From Campylobacter sp. CCS1377 (GTDB lineage: Bacteria > Campylobacterota > Campylobacteria > Campylobacterales > Campylobacteraceae), in NCBI RefSeq assembly GCF_040008265.1, contig NZ_CP155620.1:1178001-1242000 (forward strand): a DNA stretch of 64,000 bases, written 5' to 3'. Below, piece after piece: positions 17,556-27,812 of this stretch. The position numbers and the translations under genes were made by a program. Positions within the stretch are counted from its first letter, which is position 1; every line of letters starts with the position of its first letter. The notes under the pieces were generated by a model that was not told the origin of the DNA, did no database searches, and worked only from the letters and a program-made list of their open reading frames with translations.

Positions 17556-18283
17556 TATTCTAAGAGCCTAAACTCTGATCCTAAGTAATGTTTTTTTACA
17601 TCTTGATTGCGTGCAATTTCTTCCGCGCTACCGCTAGCAAGCAAACTTCCTGATTTAATAACATAAGCTCTATCGCAAATTGCCAAAGTTTCTCTAACAT
17701 TATGATCAGTAATTAAAATACCTATATTTAGAGCTTTTAACTCTTTAATCAAACTCTGAATTTCAGCCACTGCAATAGGATCAACTCCAGCAAAAGGTTC
17801 ATCAAGAAGTAAAAATTTTGGATTACACATCAAGGATCTTGCGATCTCGCAACGCCGCCTTTCTCCACCACTTAAACTCAAACCCTTCCTTAAGCGAATA
17901 GGCTCTATGCTTAATAACTCAAGCATTTGCTCTACTTTTTCATGTAAAATTTTCTTATCTTTATAAAAAATTTGAGCTGCTAAAAGCAAATTATCTTCTA
18001 CGCTTAAATCTTTAAATATACTGCTTTCTTGTGGCAAATAACCGATGCCTTGTCTAGCTCTTTTATTTAAAGGTTCTTTGGTAATATCCTTCCCATCCAA
18101 TAAAACTCTACCACTACTTGGTGGTATAAGACCACATATCATATAAAAAGTCGTGGTTTTACCTGCCCCATTTGGACCCAAAAGTCCGACAACTTCACCA
18201 CTATTTACTTCCAAAGATACACTTTGAATGATTTTGGTTTTTCGAATCGTTTTTTCTAAATTGCTAACTTCTAACTTACTCAT
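17555..18283 (-). CDS. lptB: LPS-export ABC transporter ATPase LptB
   Basis: The start chosen is ATG 18283 (MSKLEV); an in-frame ATG at 18292 would add three residues. The 242-residue ATPase has Walker [10 protein letters not shown] from 36, Q-loop YLPQESSIF, signature [15 protein letters not shown], Walker [14 protein letters not shown] and the LptB-type [10 protein letters not shown] switch. With LptFGC it powers transfer of LOS from the inner membrane. It sits between tsaE and rpoN with overlaps at both ends, an essential-gene cluster conserved in Campylobacter. Confidence 0.93.
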   Translation of the reverse strand: MSKLEVSNLEKTIRKTKIIQSVSLEVNSGEVVGLLGPNGAGKTTTFYMICGLIPPSSGRVLLDGKDITKEPLNKRARQGIGYLPQESSIFKDLSVEDNLLLAAQIFYKDKKILHEKVEQMLELLSIEPIRLRKGLSLSGGERRRCEIARSLMCNPKFLLLDEPFAGVDPIAVAEIQSLIKELKALNIGILITDHNVRETLAICDRAYVIKSGSLLASGSAEEIARNQDVKKHYLGSEFRLLE

Positions 18284-18683
18284 AAATTTCATACTTTCTT
18301 TTGTAATTTTGAGGCGTAATTTTTATCATTAAATTTGGAATTTCAAAACGATCTAAATATTTTTTAAGTTTTTCATCACCCCATTCTACTAAATGCAAAC
18401 CTTGTTCAAAAAAATTTTCTATCAAACCATTTTTCAACAATTTTTCAAAACCTTCTTGATAAATATCATAATGATAGATTTTTCCTTCTTGACTAAGGTA
18501 TTCTTGCATTGTACAAAAAGTAGGCGATGTTGGTATAATTTGACTTTGTCTAAAAGCCGCTAAAGCCTTTACAAGACTGGTCTTACCACTTGCTAAATCT
18601 CCTTGCAAAATCACCACACCATTTTTAGGCAAAATTTCACAAATTTTATCAAGCTCATCTAAAGCTAAAACCATTTCTTTCAT
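18276..18683 (-). CDS. tsaE: tRNA t6A modification ATPase TsaE
   Basis: The 135-residue P-loop protein has Walker [16 protein letters not shown], the TsaE/YjeE pattern (usually GDLGAGKTT), followed by [11 protein letters not shown] and the HYDIYQEG motif, then [14 protein letters not shown], which is the family's WxE signature. TsaE works with TsaB and TsaD to make N6-threonylcarbamoyladenosine in ANN-decoding tRNAs. The Ser after Ala in the P-loop is a small deviation. It overlaps both neighbours by a few bases. Confidence 0.9.
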   Translation of the reverse strand: MKEMVLALDELDKICEILPKNGVVILQGDLASGKTSLVKALAAFRQSQIIPTSPTFCTMQEYLSQEGKIYHYDIYQEGFEKLLKNGLIENFFEQGLHLVEWGDEKLKKYLDRFEIPNLMIKITPQNYKRKYEIYE

Positions 18684-18925
18684 ATTTTTACCACATATTC
18701 ATTTTGAGCTGATTTTGGGATACTTTTATTTTGTGGAATAGCAAGAACTTTATAATTATCTTGATGTGTAGTAAATTGTATGCTAAGTATATCACCGATT
18801 TTAACCTCTTTACTAGGCTTAACCACAATACCATTAATAGTTACTACACCACTTTTACACATATCTTCAGAAATCGCTCGACGCTTTGTAATATTTACCG
18901 TATTTAAAAACTTATCTACTCTCAT
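18680..18925 (-). CDS. S4-domain RNA-binding protein (Hsp15/RqcP-like)
   Basis: The start is taken at MRVDKFLNTV (ATG 18925), since an S4 domain normally begins there; an upstream in-frame ATG at 18964 would add 13 residues. The 81-residue protein is almost only an S4 domain: RVDKFLNTVNITKRRAISEDMCKSG, VTINGIVVKPSKEVKIGDIL. Such proteins (Hsp15, RqcP) bind rRNA or stalled 50S subunits. The gene overlaps tsaE by four bases and heads the four-gene unit ending in rpoN. Confidence 0.85.
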   Translation of the reverse strand: MRVDKFLNTVNITKRRAISEDMCKSGVVTINGIVVKPSKEVKIGDILSIQFTTHQDNYKVLAIPQNKSIPKSAQNEYVVKI

Positions 18926-19055
18926 TCTTGTAATTTTATCAAAAAAAACTAATTTTTGGAACAAAAAATGCTTATTTATTGAATTTTGTGTTTTATCTTC
19001 GATTCATTAATCAAACAGATGCAAATTTAAAAAATATTTTTTTCAAATTTAAAGC

Positions 19056-19061
19056 TATAAT
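19056..19061 (+). promoter_or_regulatory. Consensus -10 (TATAAT) for the argG operon
   Basis: GCTATAATG lies 53 bases upstream of the argG ATG, preceded by a T-rich run (about 19035-19045) of the type that replaces the -35 in Campylobacter. It serves the plus-strand unit argG-rplI-hslV-hslU-era. Confidence 0.6.
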
Positions 19062-19114
19062 GTAATTATTTTTAGCTAAAATTTCCAACAATTTTCACAT
19101 AAAAAGGATGAATA

Positions 19115-20335
19115 ATGAAAAATGATGTAAAAAAAGTTGTTTTAGCTTATTCTGGGGGACTTGATACAAGTATTATTTTAAAATGGTTACAAGATGAATA
19201 CAATTGCGAAGTAGTGACATTCACGGCAGATATTGGTCAAGGCGAAGAACTTGAACCTGCTAGAAAAAAAGCCCTTTCTTTGGGTATTAAAGAAGAAAAT
19301 ATTTTTATTAAAGATTTAAGAGATGAATTTGTAAAAGATTATGTATTTCCTATGTTTAGAGCAAATGCAATTTATGAAGGGGAATACTTGCTAGGCACAA
19401 GCATTGCACGCCCATTAATCGCAAAAACCCAAGCGCAAATCGCCTTACAAACTGGCGCAGATGCAGTAAGTCATGGAGCTACAGGTAAAGGAAACGATCA
19501 GGTGCGCTTTGAGCTTGGATATTTAGCATTCAATCCTGATTTAAAAATCATTGCTCCTTGGAGAGAATGGGATTTAAATAGCCGCGAAAAACTTCTAGCC
19601 TATGCACAAAAACATGGTATTGATATTACTAAGAAAAAAGGTAAATCACCTTATTCTATGGATGCAAATTTGCTTCACATTTCTTATGAAGGGCTTGTTT
19701 TAGAAGATCCAGCACACGCCCCTGAAGATGATATGTGGAGATGGAGCAAAAGCCCAAAAGAAGCTCCTAATGAAAGCGAAATTATAGAACTTGAATTTGT
19801 TAAAGGTGATTTAGTAGCTATAAATGGCGAAAAATTAAGCCCAGCAGGACTTTTAACAAAACTGAATGAATTAGGTTGTAAACATGGTATAGGACGCCTT
19901 GATATAGTAGAAAATCGTTATGTAGGTATGAAAAGTCGTGGTTGCTATGAAACCCCAGGCGGAACTATACTTTTAAAAGCACATCGTGCTATTGAAAGCA
20001 TTACGCTTGATAGAGAAGCGGCACATTTAAAAGACGAACTTATGCCAAAATATGCAAGCTTGATTTATAATGGCTATTGGTTTTCGCCGGAAAGATATAT
20101 GCTCCAAGCCTTAATCGATGAGTCTCAAAAACACACTAATGGCAAAGTAAAATTAGAACTTTATAAAGGTAATGTGATGGTGATTGGCCGCGAAAGCGCT
20201 AATGATAGCTTGTTTAATGCAGCTTATTGCACTTTCGAAGAAGATGAAGTGTATAATCAAAAGGATGCAGCAGGATTTATTAAACTCAATGCCTTGCGTT
20301 TTATCATTGCAGGTAAAAATGGAAGAAAATTTTAA
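19115..20335 (+). CDS. argG: Argininosuccinate synthase
   Basis: The 406-residue enzyme joins citrulline and aspartate with ATP to argininosuccinate, the penultimate step to arginine. The N-terminal PP-loop [19 protein letters not shown] binds [30 protein letters not shown] and the C-terminal [13 protein letters not shown] are family signatures. The length is normal. RBS AAAAGGATG precedes the ATG. It leads a tight operon whose next gene is ribosomal protein L9. Confidence 0.98.
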   Translation: MKNDVKKVVLAYSGGLDTSIILKWLQDEYNCEVVTFTADIGQGEELEPARKKALSLGIKEENIFIKDLRDEFVKDYVFPMFRANAIYEGEYLLGTSIARPLIAKTQAQIALQTGADAVSHGATGKGNDQVRFELGYLAFNPDLKIIAPWREWDLNSREKLLAYAQKHGIDITKKKGKSPYSMDANLLHISYEGLVLEDPAHAPEDDMWRWSKSPKEAPNESEIIELEFVKGDLVAINGEKLSPAGLLTKLNELGCKHGIGRLDIVENRYVGMKSRGCYETPGGTILLKAHRAIESITLDREAAHLKDELMPKYASLIYNGYWFSPERYMLQALIDESQKHTNGKVKLELYKGNVMVIGRESANDSLFNAAYCTFEEDEVYNQKDAAGFIKLNALRFIIAGKNGRKF

Positions 20336-20362
20336 TTATACAAAAGGTAACGAAAGGACGAA

Positions 20363-20806
20363 ATGAAAGTATTATTAATCAAAGATGTAAAAGGACTCGG
20401 AAAAGCTGGAGAAGTCAAAGAAGTAAAAGATGGCTATGGGCAAAATTTCCTAATAGGAAAAGGTTTTGCTAAGGCTGCTACAACTGAAGTTTTAAGAAAA
20501 TACGAAAGTGATAAGAAAAAAGAAGCAGAAAATTTGCGTTTTGAAATAGCGAATTTAGAAAAATTAAAAGATGAGCTTAGCAAAATCACACTTGAAATTT
20601 CAAAGCCTGTGGGTGCAAATGGAAGTTTATTTGGCGGAGTAACTAAAGATGAAATAGCAAATGCCTTAAAAACGCAAAAAAATATAGAAATTGATAAAAA
20701 AAGTTTAGAGTGTGATACCTTAAAAAATCTTGGTTTGCACGAAGTAAGCGTAAAATTAGGCCATGCTATCCATGCAAATTTTAAAATCAACATAAAGGCT
20801 GAATAA
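20363..20806 (+). CDS. rplI: 50S ribosomal protein L9
   Basis: The 147-residue protein begins [36 protein letters not shown], the canonical L9 N-terminal domain with its KDGYARNFL-like motif. A long charged helix and the C-terminal domain containing [19 protein letters not shown] follow. L9 stabilises the L1 stalk base and limits frameshifting. Good RBS (GAAAGGACGAA). The stop overlaps hslV as TAATG. Confidence 0.97.
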   Translation: MKVLLIKDVKGLGKAGEVKEVKDGYGQNFLIGKGFAKAATTEVLRKYESDKKKEAENLRFEIANLEKLKDELSKITLEISKPVGANGSLFGGVTKDEIANALKTQKNIEIDKKSLECDTLKNLGLHEVSVKLGHAIHANFKINIKAE

Positions 20807-21348
20807 TGTTTCATGCAACAACGATTTTAGCTTATAAAGGTAAAAGCAAATCTGTAATCGGTGGAGATGGTCAAGTAAGCTTTGGTAACACCGTCTTAAA
20901 AGGTAATGCAGTAAAAATCAGAAAGCTAAATAATGGCAAAGTTTTAGCAGGTTTTGCAGGATCTACTGCAGATGCTTTTAATCTTTTTGATATGTTTGAA
21001 AATTTACTCCAAAGCTCTAAAGGCGATCTTTTAAAAGCGGCGATTGATTTTTCTAAAGAATGGAGAAAAGACAAATATTTAAGAAAACTTGAAGCCATGA
21101 TGATAGTGCTTGATAGAGAACATATTTTCTTGCTTTCTGGCACAGGTGATGTGGTTGAGCCCGAAGATGGAAAAATTGTCGCTATTGGAAGCGGAGGAAA
21201 CTACGCACTTTCGGCTGCAAGAGCTTTAGCAAAGCATGCGAGTTTAGATGAAGAAGAATTAGTAAAATCAAGCCTTGAGATCGCAGGTGAGATTTGCATT
21301 TATACTAATACTAATATAAAAACTTATGTAATCGAGGATGAGAAATGA
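20806..21348 (+). CDS. hslV: ATP-dependent protease peptidase subunit HslV (ClpQ)
   Basis: This is a 180-residue proteasome-type threonine peptidase. The start [13 protein letters not shown] leaves catalytic Thr after FHA, so the first four residues should be removed in maturation. Many species have only Met before the Thr. [22 protein letters not shown] and [22 protein letters not shown], then [14 protein letters not shown], are family motifs. It forms the double-hexamer core used by HslU. It overlaps hslU as ATGA. Confidence 0.96.
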   Translation: MFHATTILAYKGKSKSVIGGDGQVSFGNTVLKGNAVKIRKLNNGKVLAGFAGSTADAFNLFDMFENLLQSSKGDLLKAAIDFSKEWRKDKYLRKLEAMMIVLDREHIFLLSGTGDVVEPEDGKIVAIGSGGNYALSAARALAKHASLDEEELVKSSLEIAGEICIYTNTNIKTYVIEDEK

Positions 21349-22664
21349 ATTTAACCCCAAAAGAAATCGTTAAATTTTTAGATGATTATGTTATAGGACA
21401 AAAAAAAGCTAAAAAAATCATAGCCATAGCTTTAAGAAATCGTTATCGCAGGATGCAGCTTAGTCCTGAACTTCAAGATGATATCATGCCAAAAAATATC
21501 TTAATGATAGGATCAACCGGTGTAGGTAAAACCGAAATTGCAAGGCGTTTAGCAAAAATGATGGGTTTTCCTTTTATTAAAATAGAAGCAAGCAAATACA
21601 CTGAAGTTGGTTTTGTGGGTCGTGATGTTGAAAGTATGGTAAGAGATCTAGCGAATGCGGCTTTAAATTTAGTAAAAAATGAACAAAGAGAAAAAAATAA
21701 AGAAAAAATCGATGAATTTATAGAAAATAAAATCTTAGAAAAACTCTTACCCCCTTTACCAAAAGGAGTAAGTGATGAAAAACAAGAAGAATATAAAAAT
21801 TCTTTAGAAAAAATGCGTTTAAAACTTAGAAATGGCGATTTAGATGAAAGCGTGATAGAAATAGAAATTTCTCAAAGTATGTTTGATACAAACCCAAATT
21901 TACCGCCTGAAATGGGGGCTATGCAAGATATAGTTAAAGTTATCGGTGTAGGCAGCAAAAAAGTCAAAAAAGAAATGAAAATCAAAGATGCCAAAAATGC
22001 TTTAAAAACAGAGGCTGGAGAAAAAATTTTAGATCAAGAAAGTATCAAAAGTGAAGCTTTAAGAAGAGCCGAAAATGAAGGAATTATTTTCATTGATGAG
22101 ATTGATAAAATCGCCGTTTCAAGTGGAAATTCAAACCGCCAAGATCCAAGCAAAGAAGGTGTACAAAGAGATTTACTTCCTATTGTCGAAGGATCTAATG
22201 TGCAAACAAAAATCGGCACTTTAAAAACCGATCATATCCTTTTTATAGCAGCAGGGGCTTTTCATCTTAGTAAACCAAGCGATTTAATCCCTGAACTTCA
22301 AGGGCGTTTTCCTTTAAGAGTGGAACTAGATAGCCTTGATGATAAAGCGCTTTATGAGATTTTAACGCGTCCAAAAAATTCACTTTTAAAACAATATGCT
22401 GAACTTTTAAAAACTGAAAATTTAGAGCTTGAATTTGAAGATGAAGCCATAAAAGAAATTGCAAAAATTGCCTCTAAAGCCAATGAAGAAATGCAAGATA
22501 TTGGCGCAAGGCGTTTACATACGGTGATAGAAAAATTACTTGAAGATTTAAGTTTTGAAGCTGATGAATATGCGGGCAAAAAATTCATAGTGGACAAAAA
22601 AATGGTAGAAGAAAAACTTGGAGATATTATCGAAAATAAAGACTTGGCTAGGTATATTTTGTGA
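21345..22664 (+). CDS. hslU: ATP-dependent protease ATPase subunit HslU (ClpY)
   Basis: The 439-residue AAA+ unfoldase starts with [34 protein letters not shown]. It carries Walker [10 protein letters not shown], the pore motif [14 protein letters not shown] (GYVG type), a charged I-domain insertion (about 100-220), Walker [10 protein letters not shown], and the C-terminal sensor-2 [15 protein letters not shown] ending LARYIL, the tail that activates HslV. Stop and next start overlap (GTGA), which couples it to era. Confidence 0.97.
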   Translation: MNLTPKEIVKFLDDYVIGQKKAKKIIAIALRNRYRRMQLSPELQDDIMPKNILMIGSTGVGKTEIARRLAKMMGFPFIKIEASKYTEVGFVGRDVESMVRDLANAALNLVKNEQREKNKEKIDEFIENKILEKLLPPLPKGVSDEKQEEYKNSLEKMRLKLRNGDLDESVIEIEISQSMFDTNPNLPPEMGAMQDIVKVIGVGSKKVKKEMKIKDAKNALKTEAGEKILDQESIKSEALRRAENEGIIFIDEIDKIAVSSGNSNRQDPSKEGVQRDLLPIVEGSNVQTKIGTLKTDHILFIAAGAFHLSKPSDLIPELQGRFPLRVELDSLDDKALYEILTRPKNSLLKQYAELLKTENLELEFEDEAIKEIAKIASKANEEMQDIGARRLHTVIEKLLEDLSFEADEYAGKKFIVDKKMVEEKLGDIIENKDLARYIL

Positions 22665-23533
22665 AAAGTGGTTTCATCTCTCTTATAGGAAGAACAAATG
22701 CTGGGAAAAGTAGTATTATAAATTCTTTATTAGATGAGAAAATCACTCTTGTTTCACACAAACAAAATGCCACAAGACGCAAAATCAGTGCTATCGTGAT
22801 GTATAAGGATAATCAACTTATCTTCATTGATACGCCAGGGTTACACAAAAGCGATGCGATATTAAATCAGCTCATGATTCAATCGGCGATTAAATCTATA
22901 GCAGATTGCGATCTGATTGTTTTTGTAGCAAGCATTTATGATGATATGCAAAATTATCAGGACTTTTTAAAACTTAATCCCAAAACACCGCATATCATCG
23001 TTTTAAACAAAGTTGATTTGTGTGATAATGCAAGTTTGCTTAAAAAACTCGATGAATACAATTTATTTAAAGAACAGTTTCAAGCTCTTATTCCTTTTTC
23101 TTGCAAGAAAAAAGCTTATAAAAAAATTTTACTTGATGAAATTTGCAAATACCTTCCAGAACACGAGTATTTCTTTGATCCTGAATTTATTACAAATAGC
23201 AATGAGAAAGAAATTTATAGGGATTTTATTTTAGAATCCTTATATGAAAATTTTAGTGATGAGTTACCCTATAGTAGTGAAGTTATCATAACTCGCTTTA
23301 AAGAAGAAGCACAAATACTTTTTATCGATGCAAATATTATCACAAACACTAATTCACATAAAGCAATGCTAATAGGAAAAAATGGTGCTAGCATTAAAAG
23401 ACTTGGTAAAGATGCGAGAGAAAAAATTCAAAAATTAGCTAATAAAAAAGTAATGCTAAAACTTTTCGTTCAAGTAAAAAAAGATTGGCAAAAAGACCAA
23501 GATTTCATCAAAAAAGCAATACTAAATGATTAA
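22661..23533 (+). CDS. era: GTPase Era
   Basis: The 290-residue protein starts at GTG overlapping the hslU stop. G1 [16 protein letters not shown]2 with the TRRKI switch, G3 DTPGLHK and G4 NKVDL are all present, and a C-terminal KH domain ([19 protein letters not shown]) binds the 3' end of 16S rRNA. Era assists 30S assembly. The length is standard. It is followed with an 8-base overlap by the GspL/PilN-like gene, an unusual pairing that is also found in C. jejuni (Cj0661c/Cj0660c, from memory). Confidence 0.96.
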   Translation: MKSGFISLIGRTNAGKSSIINSLLDEKITLVSHKQNATRRKISAIVMYKDNQLIFIDTPGLHKSDAILNQLMIQSAIKSIADCDLIVFVASIYDDMQNYQDFLKLNPKTPHIIVLNKVDLCDNASLLKKLDEYNLFKEQFQALIPFSCKKKAYKKILLDEICKYLPEHEYFFDPEFITNSNEKEIYRDFILESLYENFSDELPYSSEVIITRFKEEAQILFIDANIITNTNSHKAMLIGKNGASIKRLGKDAREKIQKLANKKVMLKLFVQVKKDWQKDQDFIKKAILND

Positions 23534-24644
23534 AATTTTAAAAAATAAAGAAAGAAAATTCCTAAATTTTGAGCAAGTCTTATACACTCAGCTTCCCTAT
23601 GAAAAAAGTGAAAATTTAGAAGAAATTTTATTTGAAAAATCTTGCGAAGATTTAAATATTACAGAAAATTTAAACTATCAAATGTCTTATATTTTAGAAG
23701 AAAATTTAGCGCATATTTTTTTAACTTTAAGTGAAAATATTGATTTTAAATGTGACGATATATTTGCACAAGCTCTGCTTTTTAGTGCTTATAAAAGTGA
23801 TGAAAACATTTGTTTTGTTCATTTTGATGAAAATATTACTTGCGCTTGCTTTTATCAAAATCAAATTTTTAAAAACTACAAAATCATTCCTAATTTTAGT
23901 CTTAAAAAAATTGCCAATCAAGATATTCAAGATAGTTTTGAGAATGTGGTTTTTGGACAAGGAAGATTAGAAATTTTGCTTCAAAAATACAAAATAAAAC
24001 ATATCGTATTTATTAATGATAAATTTAATTTTTCTAAATTTTGCAAAGAAAAGCTTAACGCACATTGCTCCCTTCTTGATAAATCCATTTATCCTGAACT
24101 TTTAAAAAACATTCAATTGCAAAAAAGTGCCAACTTTATCAAACATTCTCCTTCGAGATTAAATCTTTGGCAAAAAAGTATATTTATTTTTCTCATTTCT
24201 TTTATGGCAACTCTTATACCATCATTTTTCAAAGTCTATGATGCATATAAATTTAATCAAGAAAAGGAGCTTTTGCAAACATCACTTTCGCAATTAAATT
24301 TACAAGAACAAAATTTAAGCATTGCTATAGTAAAAAAAGAAAAACAAGTGCAAGAAAATGAGAATCTACTTAATGATTACAAAGATATTTTTAAAAATTT
24401 AAATGAGCATATTTCCTTTAATTCTCCCTTGGAAAATATTTACCAGCTTAGCAAACTTTTACAAGAATATAATGTAAAAATAAATAATTTAAACATCCAT
24501 TCTCATAAAATTTACATTCAAGCTGAACAAAGTAGTACTTTAGAAAAACTCTTAAGCGAAATCCACCTAAGTCCTAATTTTATCCTTAAGAAAAAAGAAA
24601 TTAAAAATAAAATATATCATATAGAATTGGAACTTCGTCAATGA
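23526..24644 (+). CDS. GspL/PilN-like bitopic membrane protein
   Basis: The 372-residue protein has a cytoplasmic domain of about 215 residues with no obvious enzyme motif and one membrane segment ([17 protein letters not shown], about 220-236). A coiled coil (about 245-290) and a small periplasmic domain of alternating strands follow ([19 protein letters not shown] ... [10 protein letters not shown]). That order is that of type II secretion GspL or fused PilM/PilN inner-membrane platforms. The next gene has the matching GspM/PilO layout. No secretin or pilin gene is near. Assignment is by architecture, not by a recognised signature. Confidence 0.6.
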   Translation: MIKILKNKERKFLNFEQVLYTQLPYEKSENLEEILFEKSCEDLNITENLNYQMSYILEENLAHIFLTLSENIDFKCDDIFAQALLFSAYKSDENICFVHFDENITCACFYQNQIFKNYKIIPNFSLKKIANQDIQDSFENVVFGQGRLEILLQKYKIKHIVFINDKFNFSKFCKEKLNAHCSLLDKSIYPELLKNIQLQKSANFIKHSPSRLNLWQKSIFIFLISFMATLIPSFFKVYDAYKFNQEKELLQTSLSQLNLQEQNLSIAIVKKEKQVQENENLLNDYKDIFKNLNEHISFNSPLENIYQLSKLLQEYNVKINNLNIHSHKIYIQAEQSSTLEKLLSEIHLSPNFILKKKEIKNKIYHIELELRQ

Positions 24645-25201
24645 ATAAAATTAATATTTTTTTAGAAAATTTAAATCCCAGAGAAAGAATTTTATATTTT
24701 ATTTTAATTATTTTTGCTGGTGTCTTTTTGGCTTTAAAACTTAGTGAAACCTATTTAGAAAACGATAACAATGACGAAGCCTTGCAATTACTTTTGCAAA
24801 ATTCACAAAGTAAAAGCGAGCAATTAAACCAAAAACTACTTTCTCTTAATGCCAAATATCAAAATCAAAGCGAAGAACTTTTTAATCTAAAACAAGGTTT
24901 ATTAATACTCAAAAAAAGCTATAATGACTATATGAATGCTTTGCAGAAAAAAGCAAATGAAAATTCTTTATACTTTAAAGACTTAGACACTCAAACAACA
25001 AAGATGGAGCAATTTCAAATTCATCATTTAAAAATAAATTTTCAAAGCTCTTTTGTTCAACTTTTAAGTTTCTTACAAGATTTAAATAACGACAAACACT
25101 TTTTTAGTATAGAAAAGCTAAATATTCAAAGCAAGGAAGAATATTTAGATATTACTTTAAAACTTAATTTTATAGTGCTTGATCCATTAATTGAACTTTA
25201 A
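24641..25201 (+). CDS. GspM/PilO-like bitopic membrane protein
   Basis: The 186-residue protein has a short cytoplasmic tail containing NPRERILYF (GspM proteins commonly begin with a similar L-x-x-RE stretch). A membrane helix at about 17-35 and a heptad-rich coiled coil at 45-100 follow. The C-terminal ferredoxin-like half reads INFQSSFVQLLSFLQDLNN and FSIEKLNIQSKEEYLDITLKLNFIVL, the PilO/GspM pattern. The start overlaps the preceding gene (ATGA). The pair is probably a platform dimer, perhaps for DNA uptake. Confidence 0.6.
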   Translation: MNKINIFLENLNPRERILYFILIIFAGVFLALKLSETYLENDNNDEALQLLLQNSQSKSEQLNQKLLSLNAKYQNQSEELFNLKQGLLILKKSYNDYMNALQKKANENSLYFKDLDTQTTKMEQFQIHHLKINFQSSFVQLLSFLQDLNNDKHFFSIEKLNIQSKEEYLDITLKLNFIVLDPLIEL

Positions 25202-25206
25202 AGTAT

Positions 25207-25728
25207 TTAAGTTGAAAAATAAAAACTATTTAGAATAACCAAAAATATAATAAAACTATAAGTAAAATAGAGCAAATATTTTTTGTTTTTATAAATTCCA
25301 AAAAGCCCTAACATAGATAAGAACATCATAATGCTTCCAAAAATATAAAATTCATATAAATTATTTTCATCCACATAAAAACCTTTGTTCTTTGGAAGTT
25401 CTGAAAGAAAAAAAGTAAAAAAAGCACATAAGGATACAAATAAATAAAAACCAGAAAGATAAAACTTAATTGTAAAAAACTCTTTTTTATGCCAAATAAA
25501 ACTAAAAATTCCAATCACGCAACAAAGCAAAGGAGCAATATAAGAAAAATGCGTTAAAACAAAAAGTAAATCCCTACTAGAATCTAAAAAAATAATCATC
25601 CAAAAGCAAATGATTAAAATATAAAACACTAGCAAAAGCCACTTTGCCCTTTGAAATTTCAAAGCAAACAAGGGTATAAGTGCAAAAATAAAAATAATTA
25701 GATAAATTGCTAGAATTTCTACTAGCAT
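25207..25728 (-). CDS. Small multi-pass membrane protein, unknown
   Basis: The 173-residue protein has about five hydrophobic helices (residues 2-20, 28-48, 58-78, 92-115 and 125-165), many Phe/Tyr and few charges. I recognise no family. It is convergent with the GspM-like gene, with five bases between stops. Its start lies two bases from the pyrC2 end on the same strand, so it is probably the last gene of the pyrC2 unit. The gap here coincides with a junction between two blocks that are separate in C. jejuni. Confidence 0.6.
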   Translation of the reverse strand: MLVEILAIYLIIFIFALIPLFALKFQRAKWLLLVFYILIICFWMIIFLDSSRDLLFVLTHFSYIAPLLCCVIGIFSFIWHKKEFFTIKFYLSGFYLFVSLCAFFTFFLSELPKNKGFYVDENNLYEFYIFGSIMMFLSMLGLFGIYKNKKYLLYFTYSFIIFLVILNSFYFST

Positions 25729-25730
25729 TT

Positions 25731-26903
25731 TTAAAACATTTCACCCTTAATCATATGCATTTTAACCTTTCCAAAAAGCTTATCATTAGCATAAAGCGAG
25801 CCTTTTGGCGTAAAATTTTCTTCATCTTCATCAAAAATAACCAAATTTGCTTCTTTGCCAATCTCTATGATTCCACTATTTAAACCTAAAAATTCACTAG
25901 GATTTTTACTTGTAAACTTGCAAAGTTCCCGCCAAGTTAAAAAACCATTTTTTATAAAGAAGGTATAACAAAGACTTATAAAGTCACAAAGTCCGTGAAT
26001 TCCAAATGCCGCCTCATCAAAAGCCAAATCTTTTAGAGAAATAGATTTTGGATTATGTAAAGAAGTTAAGAATTTGATTTTATTCTTTTTTAAAGCTTGC
26101 TTTAAAAAATCTCTATCTTCTTTAGAACGCAATGGCGGAAAAATTTTTGCAGCAGTATTAAAACCCAAGCACGCCTCATCACTTTTAATTAAATGATGGA
26201 TGCTAGCCAATATGCAATCATCTTCACTTAATAACTCTAAAGAATTTTTTAGAGTTAAACCATCATAGATAATTTCTACATTATAAAATTTAGCAATTTG
26301 CTTCATCTTAGCCACTTCGCTATACTCGCTTATTGCATTCATTCCAACAAGACCCAATTCAAAACTAATGTCAGAATTATTCATCACTCCGCCATCATTA
26401 AAACCTTCATTATAACATTCAACGAATATAGGCACATTTTTCATCAAAGCATACTGCATAGCAAGTTTTACGATATTTGCTTCGCTGGAACTTTTCAACT
26501 CAAGTCCTAAAGCTCCCTTATTTACTAGGGTGGAGAGATTTTTTAATTTTTTATTAGAGTCAAGCACTCGAATACTAGAAAAAACATCGATTTTCATTTG
26601 CTTTAAGCGATCTAAAAACAAGGTGTAATTTTCCTCTTCAAAGTCCATCTTATCTCTTAAAACTATACTTGAAATTCCAGATTTCAGACACTCTTGTTCT
26701 AAAATATCAAGATGCTCTAAACTAAATTTATCATTCTTAAAATTTACATTAAGATCAACAAAAGAAGGCAAAACACTCAGGCCTTGTGCATCAATAATTT
26801 CTTCATTATCATGTAATCCATTGGCAATTTGAGTAATTTTGCCTTCTAAAATTTGAATATCCTTTAACTCTTCTCCGTAAATTTTTGCGTTTTTAATAAT
26901 CAT
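25731..26903 (-). CDS. pyrC2: Dihydroorotase-like protein with lost zinc ligands
   Basis: The 390-residue amidohydrolase-fold protein aligns with class I dihydroorotase: the N-terminal beta-sandwich MIIKNAKIYGEELKDIQILEGKI, then LPSFVDLNVNF, then FDEAAFGIHGL and the C-terminal GIIEIGKEANLVIFDEDEENFTPKGS. The active-site HxH is N52-V-N54, and the usual TDHAPH stretch reads SLHNPKS. Metal binding and catalysis are therefore doubtful. Inactive PyrC' proteins exist that serve as scaffolds for aspartate transcarbamoylase in Pseudomonas. A similar role is plausible. It follows gpsA by 15 bases. Confidence 0.85.
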   Translation of the reverse strand: MIIKNAKIYGEELKDIQILEGKITQIANGLHDNEEIIDAQGLSVLPSFVDLNVNFKNDKFSLEHLDILEQECLKSGISSIVLRDKMDFEEENYTLFLDRLKQMKIDVFSSIRVLDSNKKLKNLSTLVNKGALGLELKSSSEANIVKLAMQYALMKNVPIFVECYNEGFNDGGVMNNSDISFELGLVGMNAISEYSEVAKMKQIAKFYNVEIIYDGLTLKNSLELLSEDDCILASIHHLIKSDEACLGFNTAAKIFPPLRSKEDRDFLKQALKKNKIKFLTSLHNPKSISLKDLAFDEAAFGIHGLCDFISLCYTFFIKNGFLTWRELCKFTSKNPSEFLGLNSGIIEIGKEANLVIFDEDEENFTPKGSLYANDKLFGKVKMHMIKGEMF

Positions 26904-26918
26904 GATATCTTCCTAAAA

Positions 26919-27812
26919 TCAATTTTGTCTTAATAAATCCTTAAGAGATTCCTTTGCGTCCTTACCGTAAAGTATGGCCACAACCTCTTTAACTATAGGG
27001 GTATAAATTTGCTCTTTTTGTGAAATTTTTTCTATAGCAAAAGCCGTAGGTATACCCTCTACAACCTCTTTTAACTCATTAATTATATCTTGATACCCTT
27101 TTCCAAGTGCTAGCATCAATCCGGCTCGGTAGTTTCTTGAAAGAGTGCTCGTAGCTGTTAAAAACAAATCTCCTGCCCCACTAAGCCCCAAAAAAGTCTC
27201 TTCTTTAGCACCAAAAAACTTACCAAAACGATGCATTTCAACAAGGCCACGAGAGATTAAAGAAGCTCTTGCATTATTACCAAGCTTTAAACCATCACTT
27301 ATACCACTAGCAATTGCTAAGACATTTTTATAAGCACCACAAATTTCAGCCCCACGCACATCATCATTTGTATAAGCTTTTATAAAATCAGGAAAAAAAT
27401 TTGCAAATTCTTTGCAAAGTATTTGATTTACACCACTAATCATCAAAGCACAGGGAAGTTTTTGCATAACTTCGGCTGCAAAAGAAGGACCACTTAAAAC
27501 ACAAAGTTTGTCTTTATCTACAAATTCGCTAAAAATTTCATCTAAAAATTTACAAGTTGAAGTTTCTATGCCTTTTGAAGCAATAAGAATTTTTTGCCCC
27601 TTATTGATAAAATTTTGCTCAAGCCAAGAATGAATTCCTTGAGAACTTAAAGCAAAAATCAAATATTCACAATCTAGTGCTTGTTGCAAGCTTACAAAAT
27701 CAACTAAAGCTCGCTGTGTGCGAGAAGTGATAACACAAGTATTTTTAATGCTTAAGGCACTATGTAAAGCACTACCCCACTTCCCTGCACCAATTACTGC
27801 GATCTTGCTCAT
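26919..27812 (-). CDS. gpsA: Glycerol-3-phosphate dehydrogenase (NAD(P)+)
   Basis: The 297-residue protein has the Rossmann motif VIGAGKWGSAL at the N-terminus, SKGIETST, the substrate-binding lysine region VLSGPSFAAEV, GAYKNVLAIASGISDGLKLGNNARASLISRGLVEM, and the C-terminal LSGAGDLFLTATS, all diagnostic. It makes sn-glycerol-3-phosphate for phospholipids from dihydroxyacetone phosphate. Its ATG overlaps the gatB stop (TAATG). The length is slightly short but complete. Confidence 0.96.
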   Translation of the reverse strand: MSKIAVIGAGKWGSALHSALSIKNTCVITSRTQRALVDFVSLQQALDCEYLIFALSSQGIHSWLEQNFINKGQKILIASKGIETSTCKFLDEIFSEFVDKDKLCVLSGPSFAAEVMQKLPCALMISGVNQILCKEFANFFPDFIKAYTNDDVRGAEICGAYKNVLAIASGISDGLKLGNNARASLISRGLVEMHRFGKFFGAKEETFLGLSGAGDLFLTATSTLSRNYRAGLMLALGKGYQDIINELKEVVEGIPTAFAIEKISQKEQIYTPIVKEVVAILYGKDAKESLKDLLRQN

